A stretch of 50,881 nucleotides of DNA from Deinococcus radiotolerans (GTDB lineage Bacteria > Deinococcota > Deinococci > Deinococcales > Deinococcaceae): positions 1-50,881 of the forward strand of contig NZ_BMPE01000022.1 in assembly GCF_014647435.1 (NCBI RefSeq), given 5' to 3'. The notes below the pieces were generated by a model, which saw only the letters and a list, made by a program, of their open reading frames with translations, had not been told where the DNA came from and ran no database searches. Of this stretch, positions 49,375 to 50,881 are shown piece after piece (within the stretch, counting starts at the first letter, position 1; each line of letters opens with the position of its first letter). The translations under genes and the position numbers were made by a program.

Positions 49375-49845
49375 ATGACGAAGGATCGCATCACGATGAC
49401 CCAGCGCGGGTACGACAAACTGGTCGAGACCCTGCACTTCCTGAAAACCACCAAACGCGAGGAGATCTCCGAGAACATGGGCCGCGCCATCGAGGACGGC
49501 GACCTGCGAGAAAGTGCCGCCTATGACGAGGCGCGCATGCAGCAGAGTGAGAACGAGGCCCGCATCTCCGAACTGGAACGTCAGCTCGAACGCGCCCTGA
49601 TCATCGAGGAGGACGCCACCGGCGGCGCCGGGCTGGGCGCCAAGGTCCGCGTGCGGGACGCCAAGGGCAAGGAGCACCAGTTTGAGCTGGTCGGCACCTA
49701 CGAGGTGGACGTCCTGAAAGGCAAGATCAGCGACGCCAGCCCCATCGGCAAGGCCCTCGCCGGACGCCGCGCCGGGGAGAAAGTCACCGTGCAACTGCCC
49801 AAAGGCAGCGCCGAGTTCGAGATTCTCAGCGTCGACTACCTGTAA
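49375..49845 (+). CDS. greA: transcription elongation factor GreA
   Basis: GreA enters the RNA polymerase secondary channel and stimulates cleavage of backtracked RNA. The 156-aa protein has the N-terminal coiled coil (ITMTQRGYDKLVETLHFLKTTKREEISENMGRAIEDGDLRESAAYDEARMQQSENEARISELERQLERALII). The tip GDLRESAAY keeps the acidic residues (Asp and Glu) needed for cleavage, so it is GreA and not the inhibitory Gfh1 form of this lineage. The C-terminal FKBP-like domain (LVGTYEVDVLKGKISDASPIGKALAGRRAGEKVTVQLPKG) is intact. ATG 49375 follows TATACT by 8 nt. Confidence 0.95.
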   Translation: MTKDRITMTQRGYDKLVETLHFLKTTKREEISENMGRAIEDGDLRESAAYDEARMQQSENEARISELERQLERALIIEEDATGGAGLGAKVRVRDAKGKEHQFELVGTYEVDVLKGKISDASPIGKALAGRRAGEKVTVQLPKGSAEFEILSVDYL

Positions 49846-49853
49846 CGCCTGCA

Positions 49854-49903
49854 GGACCCCGCGCCTCCCTTTGCCCCCCACGGGTGAAGGGAGGCGCGGG
49901 TCC
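49854..49903 (+). terminator. terminator hairpin of greA
   Basis: A long stem of about 17 bp (GGACCCCGCGCCTCCCTT against AAGGGAGGCGCGGGTCC, one bulged C) begins 8 nt after the greA stop. Confidence 0.8.
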
Positions 49904-49910
49904 TACCGGA

Positions 49911-49916
49911 TACACT
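49911..49916 (+). promoter_or_regulatory. -10 element of the SH3-excalibur gene
   Basis: TACACT, 10 nt before ATG 49927, giving at most a 4-nt leader. Confidence 0.45.
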
Positions 49917-49926
49917 AAACGCGACC

Positions 49927-50295
49927 ATGCACCGCCTTATCCGCCCCCTGCTGCTGCTGCTCAGCGGCGCGGCCCTCGCCTCACCCGCCTGGGTTGTCCC
50001 CAGCGCCAAACTCTACCCAGTGCCCAATCAGACGAGCGCGGCCCTCCGCGCCCTGCCCGCCGGCACTTCCCTGGACCTGCGCCGCTGCTACGCCGTGTGG
50101 TGTGACGTCCAAGTGGACCGCCAGCGCGGCTGGGTGCTGCGTTCCAGCGTGAATTTAAGCGGCGACTGCCGCCAGCTGGTGCAGCTGGGCCTGAAAACCC
50201 TGCGCCGCAGCGAAGCGGCGTACGCGAACAACAGGGATCAGAACAAGGACGGACTGGCCTGCGATGACCTGGACCGCCCGCTGATACGCCAGTAG
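49927..50295 (+). CDS. secreted SH3-like plus excalibur calcium-binding protein
   Basis: A 122-residue exported protein. The signal peptide is MHRLIRPLLLLLSGAALA. A small SH3b-like domain follows (WVVPSAKLYPVPNQTSAALRALPAGTSLDLRRCYAVWCDVQVDRQRGWVLRSSVNL, about 22-77), with a likely disulfide between the RRCYAVWC cysteines. The C-terminus (SEAAYANNRDQNKDGLACDDLD) carries the DxDxDGxxCD motif of the excalibur domain, which binds calcium and appears in extracellular bacterial proteins, often with nucleases. It probably works at the cell surface. Some residues of the calcium loop differ from the consensus (NRDQNKDG), so calcium binding is inferred. Confidence 0.82.
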   Translation: MHRLIRPLLLLLSGAALASPAWVVPSAKLYPVPNQTSAALRALPAGTSLDLRRCYAVWCDVQVDRQRGWVLRSSVNLSGDCRQLVQLGLKTLRRSEAAYANNRDQNKDGLACDDLDRPLIRQ

Positions 50296-50639
50296 GTGCT
50301 GAATTCACACGCAGCCTTGACGAGGTCTTCAGAGACGTCCCACACTGCCAAAACCGCTACAAATCCAGATCAGCCACGCCGCCACACTGAGCGCGTTGCA
50401 CCTGATCCAATGACGATCGGCGCGGAACAACCCCGATCCTCTGGCGGACCGTGCAACCTAATCCACCCACTCCACCCCTGCCCAGGCAGGGGTGTGTCCG
50501 TTGCGGAAAGGACAGCGAATTTACGCTTCTACGGATATCACTGTCCACTGTAGCCGGTGCGAAGGTACGGCCGAAGCTGGCTCAGGTTTTCAATCATAGT
50601 CGGAGAGCAAATCGCCTCAAATCTGGGCTGACACGCTAA
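50296..50639. other. non-coding, lower-GC segment before the insertion sequence
   Basis: No credible gene is visible; an 85-codon open frame here lacks a start signal and any recognisable domain. A perfect 10-bp hairpin (CACCCCTGCC, loop CA, GGCAGGGGTG, 50473-50494) may be a terminator. Base composition is visibly less GC-rich than the neighbouring genes, consistent with acquired or decayed DNA. Confidence 0.45.
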
Positions 50640-50881
50640 GAGCCTGAGGACAGAACACGTCGGACTATGTTCCGATCATGGTCGAGCAGCTCGTACCCGA
50701 TGACCTGTGGGCGCTGATTCAACCGGTCATTCCTTCACCCCCACCGCGTCCACGTGGTGGTCGTCCGCGTCAGTGTGCGCGCCAGACCCTGGCGGGCATC
50801 GTCTATCTCCTCCGTTGGGGCTTCCCTGGCGTCACCTCCCACGCGCACTTGGTCTGGGCAGCGGACGGACCTGCGAGCGAC
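50640..50881 (+). mobile_element. left part of an IS5-family insertion sequence
   Basis: A transposase of IS5 type begins at 50678. The DNA before it could start at about 50640, directly after CTAA (50636-50639), which fits the 4-bp YTAR target of IS5 elements. The exact boundary and the terminal inverted repeat cannot be confirmed, because the right end is beyond the window. Confidence 0.6.
50678..50881 (+). CDS. IS5-family transposase, 5' portion, with a -1 frame change
   Basis: The first 49 codons read MVEQLVPDDLWALIQPVIPSPPPRPRGGRPR... TLAGIVYLLRWGF, the N-terminal DUF4096-type domain of IS5 transposases. The expected continuation, WRHLPRALGLGSGRTCER, is present but in the -1 frame from TGG 50827. 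So either one C is missing in the TTCCC at 50822-50826 or the ribosome must slip back one base. In the original frame the reading stays open to the window end but loses family similarity. The catalytic DDE residues would lie beyond the edge. Start ATG 50678. Confidence 0.75.
   Translation, partial: MVEQLVPDDLWALIQPVIPSPPPRPRGGRPRQCARQTLAGIVYLLRWGFPGVTSHAHLVWAADGPASD

Noticed and set aside
50296..50553. 85-codon plus-strand open frame
   Set aside because: No ribosome-binding site, no -10 at leaderless spacing and no recognisable pattern; it lies in a lower-GC, hairpin-containing gap.

Overview
This window reads as a chromosomal segment of a Deinococcus-type bacterium. The genus is inferred, not proven. 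The supporting signs are high GC with strong G/C third-position bias, an S-layer-homology (SLH) outer-membrane protein, a PspA/IM30 gene, natural-competence genes, and many start codons sitting only 6-8 nt behind a TANNNT -10 element. That promoter arrangement gives leaderless mRNAs and is known from Deinococcus. About 50 protein genes can be supported. No rRNA, tRNA or CRISPR array is visible.

Left end (1-5.8 kb) is accessory-flavoured. It holds a large serine recombinase whose conserved C-terminal tail is cut off by an in-frame TAA, an orphan PDZ-domain fragment, a DUF4262 protein, a P1B-4 metal-efflux ATPase behind a Fur-like dyad, a haem-binding-domain protein and a disordered hydrophilic protein. 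From 5.8 to 11.2 kb lie the conserved rpmH-rnpA-yidD-yidC cluster (minus strand, 4-nt overlaps) and comEA-comEC for DNA uptake (plus strand). From 11.2 to 14.4 kb are a MarR-regulated drug-efflux operon and two coupled paralogous Nudix hydrolases.

From 14.4 to 20.3 kb is a thiamine-uptake cluster: a TPP riboswitch with a Shine-Dalgarno-sequestering hairpin, then thiB, thiP and thiQ, an unrecognised secreted protein, and a thiamine diphosphokinase. A G-quadruplex-capable G-run lies between thiB and thiP. From 20.3 to 28.9 kb are a lipoprotein alpha/beta-hydrolase, a membrane-anchored hypothetical protein, rapZ-yvcK (YvcK with two N-terminal membrane segments), metG, a leishmanolysin-like lipoprotein protease and a GNAT acetyltransferase. 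Upstream of metG lies a tiny methionine-rich leaderless ORF followed by a hairpin, a candidate attenuator and the most novel item seen.

From 28.9 to 35.9 kb are ruvA, a TetR/VOC divergent pair sharing a perfect 22-bp palindrome, mnmE, a LysR regulator, a secreted protein, pspA and a lipoprotein coupled to dxs. From 35.9 to 44.5 kb are dxs, proA, hemL with a CoA-binding protein and an FAD oxidoreductase, and lapA-recJ. From 44.6 kb to the end are the SLH/collagen-like outer-membrane protein, a purine nucleoside phosphorylase, an enoyl-CoA hydratase coupled to an HD phosphohydrolase, a disordered small protein, greA, an SH3-excalibur secreted protein and the left end of an IS5-family insertion sequence. 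Most of the window is housekeeping sequence; the mobile-element signals sit at the two edges.
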